This document shows positions 11,410-45,825 of a stretch of 64,000 nucleotides of DNA, in pieces. The stretch is from NCBI RefSeq assembly GCF_018812025.1, contig NC_063045.1, forward strand, positions 15,558,919-15,622,918, given 5' to 3'. Made by a program: the position numbers and the translations under genes. The notes beneath the pieces were generated by a model. It searched no databases. It was not told the origin of the DNA and worked only from the letters and a program-made list of their open reading frames with translations. Positions within the stretch are counted from its first letter, which is position 1. Each line of letters opens with the position of its first letter. The stretch comes from Megalobrama amblycephala. Its lineage: Eukaryota > Chordata > Actinopteri > Cypriniformes > Xenocyprididae.

Positions 11410-12066
11410 ATGCATATATATGTTTATAATATAATATTTATTTAGTTCCCACACAATAAGCCATTATAATATTTTGGCAATTTTTTTTTTTAATAAAATG
11501 TAGTCACAGGCTTACATTATATCTACAACATTGCCAGCTATTATTTATTATTTATAATTAGAATTGAATAGTAAAATAAGTCATTAGTCATTTTAAACTT
11601 CCTTTTATGAGGAAAACATTTAATGAAAAAAAATATAAATATTTTTCAAACACTTACAAAAATATGTTACTAATACGCTTTGTGCATTGCTACTACGTAA
11701 AAATAAAACATTTTTGTGGGGCTGTTCACTCCGAATAACTCATTGTTGAGCCCTGAACATGTAAAGATATTTTCAAAAGACATTAACAAAATGGGCAATT
11801 CTGACATAAACATTGTAACTGCTGATTTGTGAAACCAAAAGAACTCAGAATGTGCAGGAAATGCAGCTACCCCAAAAAAAAAAAAAAAAAAAAAAAAAAT
11901 GAAAAGAACGAAAAGCAGCAAAGCGTGTTGCCCATTTCCATGCTAACACCACATACCTTGTTCAGACTGATAATATTATAGCTGGCAGAATGCAGTAGCT
12001 TCCCTGTATCCGTCTAGTAAGAGTCTCTTTCAATTTCAACCCCCTCCCCCCACCCCTGGACGTGTC

Positions 12067-34719
<22,653 letters not shown>

Positions 34720-34877
34720 CTAGAGTAAGAGCATTTTCCGTGGAAAAAACAGCCGGTTTAACGCGATAGGACCTCACGTTGAATATCGCAGGTTGGGGGG
34801 TGATTTCACAAAGTTGTGCCGCAAGATTTGGTCGATTTGGATCCGATCTACCCCGGTGATTTAGAGAAAATGATCGA

Positions 34878-34919
34878 TTAAGCCGAGCGGCTGCTCCGTC
34901 TCGGCAGTGCCGCCGCCAT
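34878..34919 (-). other. Upstream ORF in the dot1l 5' leader
   Basis: ATG at 34917-34919 opens a 13-codon frame (MAAALPRRSSRSA, then TAA), 231 bases upstream of the main ATG. Whether it is transcribed depends on the start site, which I place just upstream. Confidence 0.4.
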
Positions 34920-34922
34920 CTT
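34912..34922 (-). promoter_or_regulatory. dot1l: YY1-type motif at the dot1l leader
   Basis: AAGATGGCGGC on the minus strand matches the YY1 site that commonly sits just downstream of transcription starts in TATA-less promoters. The surrounding 34600-35450 is the most CpG-rich stretch near the gene. Confidence 0.55.
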
Positions 34923-36348
34923 GACCGGCTCACGAATGAAAAAAATGCGCCCGAGTGTGTATGTGTGGAACTCCGATTCATTTCAGTGAATCGGTTCTAT
35001 CGAAAGGTTCTTTTCACGGAATCAGCTCAAACGAGTCTTTTACGTCATCAAATGGGCACTGATGCCTCATATGCATTTATCCTACATATCATGAGTGAAA
35101 AAGTTTTTGTACGTTTTAATTAGCCGTTTCCTGAACGTCCAATCCGTTGACAAATCGCTCACACCGGTACTGGGAAACGGGAAACTGATTCATTAAAAAG
35201 ATCCGACTCACATGAACGATTCGCGCGTGCGTGTGTAGTCCGCAGGTCGTACCAACAAAACCGAAACGAAAGGGACCGTGGAAATCGGTATGTATAAAAC
35301 TAGAGGGGCGAGGCGTCTGTTCTCTGACACACAAACGGCGGGGATTTCTCCTCGACAACTCTCTCACATTGGCTGGGTAACGATGACACGGATCAACAAT
35401 TAACCGGGCAGTTTGAATCAGGATGCCGGTGCCAATAACCGTTGACTGGGCGGGATGTACCATTTTCCCCCCCAGCACATGTGCAGAATGTGAAGAACTC
35501 ATGTTTACTATCAGGATCTGTTGCTGGGCCGTTACTTTCAAATGCAGTGTGAAAAGGTGAAGTGAAGCTAATATTTTGGCTTTCTTTTAAGTTATCATTT
35601 TTATTATTTTTTGTCAAGATTTGAGAACAGAAACAACGTTATTATAAAGTACAACATGAACCACCCCCTCTTTTTTTTTCTCTCTCTCTCTCTCGCAGAG
35701 ATCAGTCTATAACCGTTTTATGGTATTAGGGCCTGAAAAAATGCTCAGAAAATATCTTAAGATAATTTGGGATCAAATGTTGGTCCTAATAATGTTGCAT
35801 TTTAGGTGTCAAAATGTTTTATTATTATTATTATTAATTTAATTTTGTAATAGTGGGGAAATCATGCAGTAACAATATCAAGCAAGCAGACAGTTTGAAC
35901 TTATCAAAGCAATTTCTTCAACCCTGCAATTTATGCCATAATAACCATAGTAATCATGGTTAGTTACTGTAAAAACAATTCTTATACACAATTCTTGTAA
36001 TTACACCAGAAACAAATCTAAAGTAAATCTGTGAGCTGTGCACGTGTTTTAGGTCAAGATATGGCTGTGTGTATTTGACATCGCTTGATCTATTTTATAA
36101 AAATGTATTTTTCCAATTCTACTGTCAGATTACAAATGATAATTTGGCACAGACATATTTAGTGTCTGGAATTGAACTGGAATGCATTAAACTAAAATCA
36201 TTCACTACTCTAGTGTTTTGTTGATAACTAAAACTATTAAAAATTTATATTTCGTTTACTAAAAATTACTATTAGATTAACTTCAATTACAAATGATGAC
36301 TTTAAAAAGTTTAAGTAGGCCTACTACAATTACTAAAATAAAAGCAAA

Positions 36349-36852
36349 ATACACTCTAAAAAAAGGTGCTATATAGCACTAAATGTGGTTCTTGGCTCGT
36401 AATCATAAGCGAACCACTTTTGGTGCAATGTAGCGCCATATCTACAGCACCTGTGTCAAATGGTGCTATGTAGATCCCATAAGAGGTGCCATATTGCATT
36501 TTATTTCTTCAACAAAAATGGTGCTAAACAGCACCAACAGTGGTTGTTTGGCTCGTAAAGAACCTTTAAAGGGGCTTAACAGGTTCTTTGTACGGCAGTG
36601 GTGCTATATAGCACCTTAACCACCCCAAAGATCCGCTGAAGAACCATACAGGGGCTTAACAGGTTCTGTATACGGTAGCGGTGCTATATAGCACCTCAGT
36701 CTTCCCAAAGAACCGCTGAAGAACCGCTGAAGAACCAGTGAAGAACCAGTGAAGCACCAAGATTTGGTGTTATACAGCACTTAAAGTGGTTTCCCTATGA
36801 TTACAAGCCAAAGAACCACTTTTAGTACTATATAGAACCTTTTTTTAGTGTA
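36349..36852. mobile_element. MITE built of GCTATATAGC palindromes
   Basis: The terminal inverted repeats are CACTCTAAAAAAAGGT...CTATATAG and CTATATAGAACCTTTTTTTAGTG. Inside, GGTGCTATATAGCACC-like palindromes and AAGAACCGCTGAAGAACC direct repeats occur many times. Resembles known fish MITEs with CACT(C/G)TAAAAAA ends; superfamily not assigned. Confidence 0.7.
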
Positions 36853-38621
36853 TTAATATTAAAAAAGGACAAAAACACATAACATTACTAAAACTTAAAA
36901 TTAATTTATATCAAAATAAAATAAAAATATATCAAAATATTAATAAAAGCTGTAATATATAAATAATACTAAAACAACACTGACTTCTTCTGGAAACATC
37001 AGATTAATCTTTTTTTTTTTAATACTAAAGTGAATGAACTATTTGCTAAAATCAATCAGACTTCTCAAAATTTACAGGACAGTGACCTGTTGGTGTTGCT
37101 GTATTAATTTCTGTAGTACATTTCTGATTCAGATTGTGGCTTTCTCATCATGAATCAAGGCGTATTAAAGACTCTCAAGCATTCCAGCTCTTACACTCCC
37201 TGAGATGATGTTGAGATAGGCTACTGAATTACTGCATAGAGCAATAAACACCACAACACTCCCTGAAAGTTGTTGTTCTACATCCAACCAGCGACAAACA
37301 GCTTGTATATGAACAGCAAACCCATTCTAATCATGGACTCGAAGCTATATTAAAAGTCGGCTACATTCCCAAAATCTTGAGGGAAATGTAAATGTGGACA
37401 TTAGAGTGCAATTTGTGGGCCTAAGCAAACAGGAAGGAAAGTCTTAAATCTTGAGGGCGTCTTCCAACTGTCAGGGGGTTCGGTGTGTGTCGTAACGGGA
37501 TGAACGAGGACAGGGGCAGGGAGAGACCCAAATGAGCCAGGAACGAGAGTCTGGCGCGGTGCCAAACTGAACTCACTGACTCTCCTCGAGCTCTCCTAAA
37601 ATTGAGGCCAACGTAGAGGCGTGAATCCAAACGAAGCACTATGAAGGCAGCTGAGGATTTCACACATGACATTTCCCTTATAGTATACATCCAAATGTGC
37701 CTTCTACTCAGTTTAGCATTTGTTATGGATGTGTTCACAGGGGGTTGAGTACCAAACAAGGCACAAAAAGCTACTAGAATAAGTGCATTACACGTTATGA
37801 TATTTTCCAAACAGATATAGAGTAGATAAACTGAGCCAATGGTTGTAAATAAAGGCACTACAACAACTTGATCAAAAACAGAACTTGTGCTACCATCTAG
37901 TGGTTATTGAGTGAACTGTGATGCATTAGTTAACAACAGAGAGAGTTTACGAGTTGGGGCCGTGTCAGTGGGTATGCATTTACGTCACTTTCCCGCCGGA
38001 ACACACACGCCCTCTCAGCCGGACTGAGTCGAGTGGCAAAACTTCATGCAACATGACTGGCAAATGAGAAAACGAGTGAAACAAATGATTATTATTATTA
38101 TTTTTTTTTTAAATTAAAGACAGTTAGACTCGACAGTGTTCCATACGACTTACCAAAGAAGCAGTGGTTCATGGACATTGACATGTGGCCAGGAATCGGG
38201 TTTCCTCACATTTATATTTACCTGATTTCTACGCCGGGGAAATGCACAAAGCTGTGAACGCTTAAAAAATGATATTTTTGTAGACAAAGGTCTCAAGATA
38301 ATTAGGAAATATTTATTTCTAAAAAATTAATGTTTATTCACTTCATATCTTCATTTGTGTCTCCGTCAGACGCACTAAAAAGCATGCTAATTTAATTTAA
38401 TCCATCCAAAAACAGTGTAAAGTCTTCAGTTATGTATATTGGTGTTTAGTAAAGGAGCTAAGTCATAAAATACATTCTCTTTTTCTGTTTTCACACTATT
38501 ATCCCTGTAAAACCCAAATATAGAAAAAAAAAAGAGCAATTTTTTTTTTTGACCTCTCAGATATTGTTTTAGGAGGCCTCTGATGTAGATTTTTTACTTT
38601 TTAGTAAGTTTTTAGGGAAAT

Positions 38622-39744
38622 GTTGTAATATTGCAACGTTGGGCCTAGATAGGAGCAGAATTTCTGTATTTGTGCTCACTTTGTCTGAACAGATACAGAG
38701 CATTTAAGCATTCATTTGCAGGGTTGATTGCTTACATAGCCCCATAACAGTATATATCATGAGTAATAATCACACAACAATCATACTTTTTATGAATAAG
38801 CATTTATTAATAAAAATATCAAAAAAAATTGTATTTATAAAACTTTTTCTTCTATCACTTTCAGTGTGGTTTGAATGAAGTCTGTGTTTTACAGTGATAG
38901 TCCCTAAGACTGTCCCTAAGTTCTTTTCATTTGAGAAGCACAGGCAAACATTGCACTTGCTACAGTGTATTTGTGTATCCATTATTGCAGTGTCTACAGC
39001 GTCCTCTCTTCTTTACTGGGAAATGTGCAATCATGTCGTTGCGTACATCCAGTGGGGGGTATTCTGATGACATCTTGGCATTCTGAAATGGAAAAAGTAA
39101 AAAAATTAATGAGTGAATAATACAAATGGGTCTTATATTGTAGTAGATAAACTGAAAGAATACAGGGTGGTAGACCATGTGTCGAGGGTAGAGATCTAAG
39201 CATATTATCCATCAAAGTATTATAATTTCAATGCAAATGCTAATCAAAATTCCACTACTACACTATTCTACTCCACTATTCTACTTATCATACTAAAGGA
39301 ACACATGCATCCCCCCAGAGCATTTACAGGTTCATGTTCACATTCACACCTGTCCCTGAAGAATGCAAAAGGTATCCCCCCAAAATCATTCAGAGCTCCT
39401 AATTCTATAAACTGCTACTTGGCCAACACTCAAAAAAAAAAATCTCAGGATCATTTAGAAGTTAAAAAACAAATAAACTACATAGATACAGGGAGTTTCA
39501 CTGCTCTGGATGATGGAGTTTTAAATCCCACATACAGTTTATTCCTGTGTTTAATTATGGTCTAAACTAAACTAAGTACAAATTTAACAGAAAAGCACAT
39601 TTAGAACTTAGTTACAATGAATCTAACAGTTTAAATTTCAATTTGTGACCATGTGAGAAGTGCAGTGTCCTTATGTAACTTGTAGGAGCACAGGCTATTT
39701 TGACTACTATACTCTGGCCCAACGTTGTAGAATTACATCATGGA
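38622..39744 (-). mobile_element. piggyBac-derived element remnant
   Basis: The inverted pair TGTAATATTGCAACGTTGGGCC (38622 onward, in parts) and GGCCCAACGTTGTAGAATTACA flank a segment that encodes the transposase tail. A third related TTGTAATTCTGCAAC lies at 40075. The outer ends and TTAA sites are not fixed, so the limits are approximate. Confidence 0.5.
38890..39083 (-). pseudogene. Cysteine-rich C-terminus of a piggyBac transposase, frameshifted
   Basis: The minus strand reads PPLDVRNDMIAHFPVKKRG, then RCRHCNNGYTNT. After a frame change near 38965 it continues CSKCNVCLCFSNEKN. The spacing C-x2-C ... C-x2-C-x4-C is the zinc-binding C-terminal domain of piggyBac transposases, which usually end in (K/R)NCF; here NCF is NLG. 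The DDD catalytic core is not seen, so this is a relic. Confidence 0.78.
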
Positions 39745-40284
39745 CTTAACAAGCTCTAAATCAAATTTGATTAATGTTTTCCAAAATAACTAAATATATC
39801 TGTGTTCTAGACATTGTAATAAACACAAAAAAAAATATGTAAGGAAATTTACTTACTTAAATCTTGACAAATCCAGTCATGTAAAAAAAGGAGATGAGCT
39901 TGACGCGAAGTCTGCAGGTAGAGTAACTTATGGCCAGATGACTGGACCTATAAACACTTATTCTATCCAATAGCATTTTGAGGACAAACAATAGAACCCA
40001 TTAACTATGTAAATGTGGTCTTGAGTGAAAAAAACATTTGGAAGCCTTTTTTAAAAATTGTTGAAAGTGATGTTGTAATTCTGCAACAGTGCGCTTACTA
40101 TTATGAACAATCCAGTTCCTAAATTCTTTAATTCTCCTCCCTCTTTTTAATATTAAACATGTATCACCAATGTTCTTAGGTAAATGAAACATAATATCAT
40201 GTAGTTCAGTTGATGTTTTAACTTTTTTACACAATAAATTGAAAAAAGAATAAGACATTTATTTAAAAACTAACAAAAAACTTC

Positions 40285-40670
40285 ACCTGATGGTGTTAAA
40301 TACTGACGGAGTTGACAAATACTGATGGAGTTGATAAAGGTCCAGCTGGGGTCAAATATACAGTAAACAGAATCATGAAACAACATTAGAAGTATTCCCC
40401 CCCATATGCAAAACACATTAAATCACATTATACAGACTTTTTGAGAGCACTTGTCATCCATCAGACATAAAACCTGATGGAGTTGATGTCTGACGGAGTT
40501 GACCAAATTGAATTTTTTTCCACCTTAACCATGTGTTATGCCGTGGAGCAATTTTGTTGTTTTTCCTCAGTTGTAGCTGCCTTAATAAACATCAAAAATG
40601 GCAAGATTTATCCCACAACTATTTACAGAAACTATTAAACTGCGAAGACGGAGTTGACATGTTAAAGCTG
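40285..40670. repeat. Degenerate array of TGA(C/T)GGAGTTGA motifs
   Basis: TGACGGAGTTGAC, TGATGGAGTTGAT and variants occur about five times at irregular spacing (near 40305, 40325, 40475, 40490 and 40645). This is the style of subterminal transposon repeats. A similar run of ACCCTGTCAC / GACAGGGTTGA words appears at 41705-42055. Confidence 0.5.
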
Positions 40671-41015
40671 TGACCGCAGAGTCTTCAATATTGTTTGTTT
40701 AAAACATAAAATAGATTTAATTAATTTAGTGATCACTCTTATGGAAATATGATAATATTTTGTAATTATTATTTAAATTGGATTATTTTTTAAATTGTTT
40801 GTTATAAATCAGCATCTCAGGAAAATGTTATGAGGTTTCTAATCAAAATATGACTTTCTATTACAAAACAGGGCATTGATTTCATACATGACCTCTGTAG
40901 TGGACACCAGGACTTAAATCATGTTCATCCAGCATTTCAGGAGACACAAGTGAATAGCGAAATAAATTCAATATCAATATGCCTATTAATTATTAGATAT
41001 TATGAAAATTATTAA

Positions 41016-41300
41016 AGGTGCTAAAGAGGATATTTTGTTTTATACATTTTTGCAATATTACTTTACTAACTGATAAAAGACTATTTATTAGGTGCACTGA
41101 AAGGAATAATATTAATATACATCATCTGTGCACGAGGTAGGGCCTTAAAAACATCAGCCAATCGTTTGTGTGATCATCGCGTAAACGATTGGCCCTCTGG
41201 CTTGTCAATCACTGCCATTACGTTCCTTGTGAGAAACGTGCGCGGATTGGCCCTCTTGGTCAATCATGGCAGTGATTGACAAGCCAGAGGTTTGTCAGTT
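41016..41300 (+). repeat. Truncated copy of the AGGTGCTAAAGAGGAT element
   Basis: Starts directly after TTAA with AGGTGCTAAAGAGGAT and follows the 55161-55834 element closely through CACGAGGTAGGGCCTTAA and the GCCAATCGTTTG hairpin. It ends in an inverted GACAAGCCAGAGG piece and lacks the right end. Confidence 0.75.
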
Positions 41301-43234
41301 ACATAGAATATAAGATGGTAAATATTCAATTGATGAGTTGTCAATACAATATATGACCTGAGGTATAATTTTACCCCAAAATCCAACATATCTGATGCTA
41401 AATGGTAACGTTTGCTGCCTGGATTCCAGTTGTTTCTGGGTCATTCCTGGGATTCTGTAATATTTCAACTTTTTTTATTATTTTTTTAAAAAAATCATAT
41501 AATTTTCCAAATACCCCACATAATTAGACGCATATCAAAACTCCAACAAATCATATTTTCCCACCTCAGGCAATAAAGATTGAGTCTCTGGTCTCTTTAT
41601 TTTTGTGAAAATGTTTTTATTGTGTTAGTCCTTAACATGTCAGGTGGTAATCAGCACCTGTCTTCTATGTTTTTTCCAAAAATATTAATGAGACAAGGTT
41701 GAGACTAGTGTGACAGGGTTTAAGACCGAAACCAGTTTGAAGGGAGACATCGTCTTCAATTTTAAATTTTATCTCTCATTTTGTGCTCTTCTTTGCATGG
41801 ACAGCACAGTCTTTCTGCTGCTTATGTTGATGCAGTTTCTGACATTGGATGCTTTTAAATGTTTACATGGACACATTATATCAAATATTCTATTTATAAT
41901 AAAATTATGAGATGTCATGATTTGGTAAGTATATCTTTCCTGAAATAATAACTTTTTTTATTATTACTAAAATTATACATGAGTGAAAAACTCAACCCTG
42001 TCACAAATTTTCAACCCTAAAACAATGAGAAATGTACAGATATGACAGGGTTGAGGTTTTATTTTGCACAAAATGGCCACTGCTCCTCTTGTAGTGTAGG
42101 AGAGTAGACCATATATTGCAGCAATGAAATAAGTACATTGTATATACTTATGGATTAAAATAAAATTTTTCTATCTTAATTTTATGTGATGGGGTTAAGC
42201 GTGACAGTACCTTTCCTTTCTATAATACTCCTCAAAAATATGTGTAAAAAAATATATTACTTACCATCTTCTTTACCACTGTTAAAGAGATCTGATGATG
42301 TCATTTCTGGTAAATGATGTCACATATGGGTGGAACTATAAATTATTATAGGTGGAGAATGATATACATAACTTTATAGTCTGTTAAAAAGTAAAAAAAA
42401 CAAAAAAAAACAAAAAAAAAACATTTTTCACAAGAAAGTAACAAATGTTGCCAAAAATTATAGACTGCACATTTTGTTAAATATTTTCTAAGTACCAATC
42501 AGTGAAGTGCCTCAGGGACATGACAAAATGCTTAGTGTAGGCTTACGATAGAAATAGGACATTATGATAAAATTGATTAAAATAATAACTTTAAACCACC
42601 ACTTTAAATAGTCTGGGGGACTGTAAGATTACTGAATCCCAGGAATGACCCTTCTGTAAATAGCAGCAACCCATTTGCTTGTTTTTTTCTGTAGCTTTCG
42701 GCAGTCTTGTTGAATCCATGTGTACAGTCAATCACAAAGATTGTTCCCATTTTAGATGCGTTTTGTGTTTTCACGGCATTCAAACTGAACACCAGCGCTG
42801 CCACTCAGTGGGTGTAACCGCAGTGACTCCCGCCTACTGTGACGTCACGTTCATAGCCTCTATAGGCATTTTGCAGTGACACGGTCAGGCTTTTATTTAT
42901 AACAAAATAAGCTAATTGCTTGCACAAAATATAATATTGTGATATAATATGGAACAAAGTTTACAGTGGCCTCAAATTAATTTAAAGCAAAGCAAAGCAC
43001 ACCTGATCCACATTCTTTGTTCTTCATTTTCTAGAAGTAGAGTTTAAAAACCTTGCTGTATTTTTATGTAGTTAATTTAAAGAAGCTACACCACCATCTT
43101 GCTCCAACGAAAGTGACTTGAACGCACCTGACGTCATAAGCTACTTTTCCAATTTATAAATTCAAATTTCCAAGCAAGACTTGAAAGCATCATAAAAATG
43201 ATTTGGACACAAAACAAAACATCAGAATAAGAGG

Positions 43235-45078
43235 CAAGTTTTCCAAGAATTTTATTGAAATACCAAGATAAATTTCAGTCCCAGTCCCTTGTTATTTCAA
43301 AAAGCGCGCTTTGGGTTTTAGCGTTGACATCGCAAACCTTCGTCCCAAAGCTCCTCCCACTCCCTTTATTTTTCTGTTTTGTTAAAACAGCAACATATTT
43401 CATCTGAAGCAAACCTATACAACAGGTCATTTGGCACATTTCCCCCGGTTGTCTTGACATTGTTCGAAGAATCGTAGCAGTTTCAAATCCAAACAAACGT
43501 CATTCATATTCGTCGTTGAATTGTTTGCAGCATTTTCAGACTGTTTCTTCGGGTAACAAAAGACCGTGATTTAAAAAAAAAAATAAAAAATAATAATAAT
43601 AATAATAATAATTCTCAGGACTAAATGTTTGGGGTTTACCTAGTAAATTTGTGATTGAGAATTGTTTTTAATTTTTAGTTGCTTTTAAACGATCAATTCA
43701 GAAGAGTTTAATTTGGCTTTATCAAAATTGTAATTGCGCTCCTAAACTCGCAACACTAAACTAATGCAGTCCAGGTAAATTAGGGGGAATTTGATAAATA
43801 TTTGGCTTCAAATGCTCTTGAACATTAAACAGCAGTGTAAAACGGCTCTAAACACTGGCCTTTACCCTTTTTGTGTCTTCAACAGTCAGAAAGCATGCAT
43901 ACACAGACAGACATGGCAAGTGTCTACTTGCAACAAAACCCAGGTAAGAGTAACAGCAAGAAGCTGAGCAAAGTGCTGAATTTTAATATTTAAACATAAA
44001 AAGAGTTCAGATATCAGAAGTACAACTGATGCTTCAACAGGACCTGACAGATGAGCAACTTGTGGTCGAGCTTGCACGAGGCGGATGCCACAGTAATGTG
44101 AGGAGCACGTCAGAGGTTTGTAATGGATCCTCCACGATGAGATGCCTTGATGGAATTTAACAGTCATCTCGTAATGAAAATACTGTCTGAAATGGTCAAA
44201 CCCCCCACAAATACTCAGTATTCAGGCAAGCATTGGATTGCTAAAGGGTTCAGACAGTGAGCGAAGGTTGCATTTCTGCCATTTTGTGTCTTCTTCACCA
44301 ACCAGCCCATTGGAAACACCACAGGGCTACGTTAAAGGGATACAATCACAATTTTCTGGAAGAATACCAAGTAAGTTTGGCCGCAAACGTGATATGTTAC
44401 CGTCAAACTCACAACCAGCAATACTGGATTACTGTAGATACCTGAGGGATGACGCACGGCTCACATGAGGCACAATTTTGCAAGATATGCCTACGCTTTT
44501 TACAACCACACCTGATTCATGATTCGATAATATGATGAGGGTTGTGAGAAAGCAATATTTTTCAGTCAAAAGCATGTAATATTGCAAAAATGTGCCGATA
44601 CCGAAGCGCTACCCTCACTTCTGGAATGGCAAGTTCATCCGTCTGGAGCTTTACCATGGCCGTCGCTTAATACTGATACTGTCAAAGCCTCTAAACAGAC
44701 GGTGATCTCCCTCAGATAGGCATCCGATTCATGTCCATTGCACGTGGTCTAGCGCATTGCACAAAGGAGCCAGATAGTGCTATTTCAGACACTACAGCAC
44801 TCTTTAAAAAAAAAAAAAAGAAAGAAAATGGGGAAAGGTGTACTGCGATAGGGATCTCTTGAAATCTAAGGCAGCTTTTGCATAAAATACTGACTGATTA
44901 GGAAATAAAGACCAAAGGGATGAGACAAGATGTTTAGCACTCAAGTGTGAAATTATAATCGGACTGATGTATCCCTATGGAAGACAAAAAAGAAGAAAAA
45001 ATAAATATAAAAGAAAATAAAATATAGTTTATCATTAGGACCTTCCATTTTAGTATGTAGAGAAAAAAATATCCATTT

Positions 45079-45109
<31 letters not shown>

Positions 45110-45553
45110 CCTTTTTCTAAACCTTAAAGTATGAGAATCTGGGAATGGGTGTTGGTCATCCCTGTTCGGAAAGCCAGGAAAAGATCTTCAAAGAACGTTT
45201 TTTCTTTCACACTTTCTTTCAGACCTTTGAAAAGGGAAGGGAGCTGGCAACCAATCCCATAATGCATTAGGCTACACAGGTTAGCATAGCGGAGTATGCC
45301 CATGTCCCATTAAAAAAAAATTATATTCATGGGTCTGCACTGTCCTTACTAGAGCACTTGGCCCACTATGGAGGGGAAAATGAAATCAGTTTCGTGGCAT
45401 TTTACATTAGAGCAACTTGTTTTCAGAAAAAGCAAAGAAAAAACAAACAAACAAAAAAATTATCCAGAGTTTCTTTCTTTTTCTCAAGGGAGACAAAGAT
45501 TAAGAAAAAAGAAAAAAAAAAAAAAAAAAAAAAAGAAAAAAAAAAGCTTGTTA
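43235..45553 (-). other. ell: Probable ell 3' UTR with polyadenylation signal
   Basis: About 2.3 kb downstream of the stop, with no recognised transposon. AATAAA (minus strand) at 43251-43256 precedes a plausible cleavage region near 43235. Contains a poly-T/poly-A tract near 45061-45110. Confidence 0.55.
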
Positions 45554-45825
45554 TTAGTGCCAGTTTTGAAGTTGCTGTTGATCATATTCTGCTATCAGTT
45601 TTTTTATATGTGCCAGTTTGTTGTGTAGATATTCACAGCGGTTCTTCTCTTGGCTATAGTTTGGATTAGTCTGTGAGAAAAGAAGAGAACGTGATCAGTA
45701 TTTTGAACGTGAAGTGTTCTAGGTGTTAAGTAACACAAAAAAAAAAAAAAAAAAAAAAGTGGAAGAGATTGTCGCCTTACCTTTTTTATTTTGCGATACT
45801 CTTCAAGTATCTGATTGTGGATTGT
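45554..45825 (-). CDS. ell: ell exons 11 and 12, end of occludin-homology domain
   Basis: Exon 11 is 45781-45825 ([15 protein letters not shown]). Exon 12 is 45554-45670 ([20 protein letters not shown], then [18 protein letters not shown]), stop TAA at 45554-45556. Confidence 0.95.

Larger units (their letters stand above)
8400..12066 (-). other. dot1l: Probable dot1l 3' UTR and downstream region
   Basis: Sequence directly downstream of the dot1l stop, with no coding exon on either strand and no recognised transposon. Minus-strand AATAAA occurs at 9991-9996, 9419-9424 and 8804-8809. The 9419 site would give a 3' UTR of about 2.6 kb, but I cannot choose among them. Confidence 0.4.
34930..43230. 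other. Intergenic region between dot1l and ell
   Basis: No host gene recognised. It holds the dot1l promoter side (to about 35450), a TATATAG-rich MITE at 36349, the piggyBac remnant near 38.9-39.1 kb, a motif array at 40.3-40.7 kb and a repeat copy at 41016. The stretches 37000-38500 and 42400-43200 show nothing I can name. Confidence 0.6.

Noticed and set aside
35116..35541. 141-residue minus-strand open frame upstream of dot1l
   Set aside because: No similarity recognised, no splice or promoter context, and it lies in a CpG-rich region where open frames are frequent.
37421..37858. 145-residue minus-strand open frame in the intergenic region
   Set aside because: No recognisable domain, and the composition looks random.
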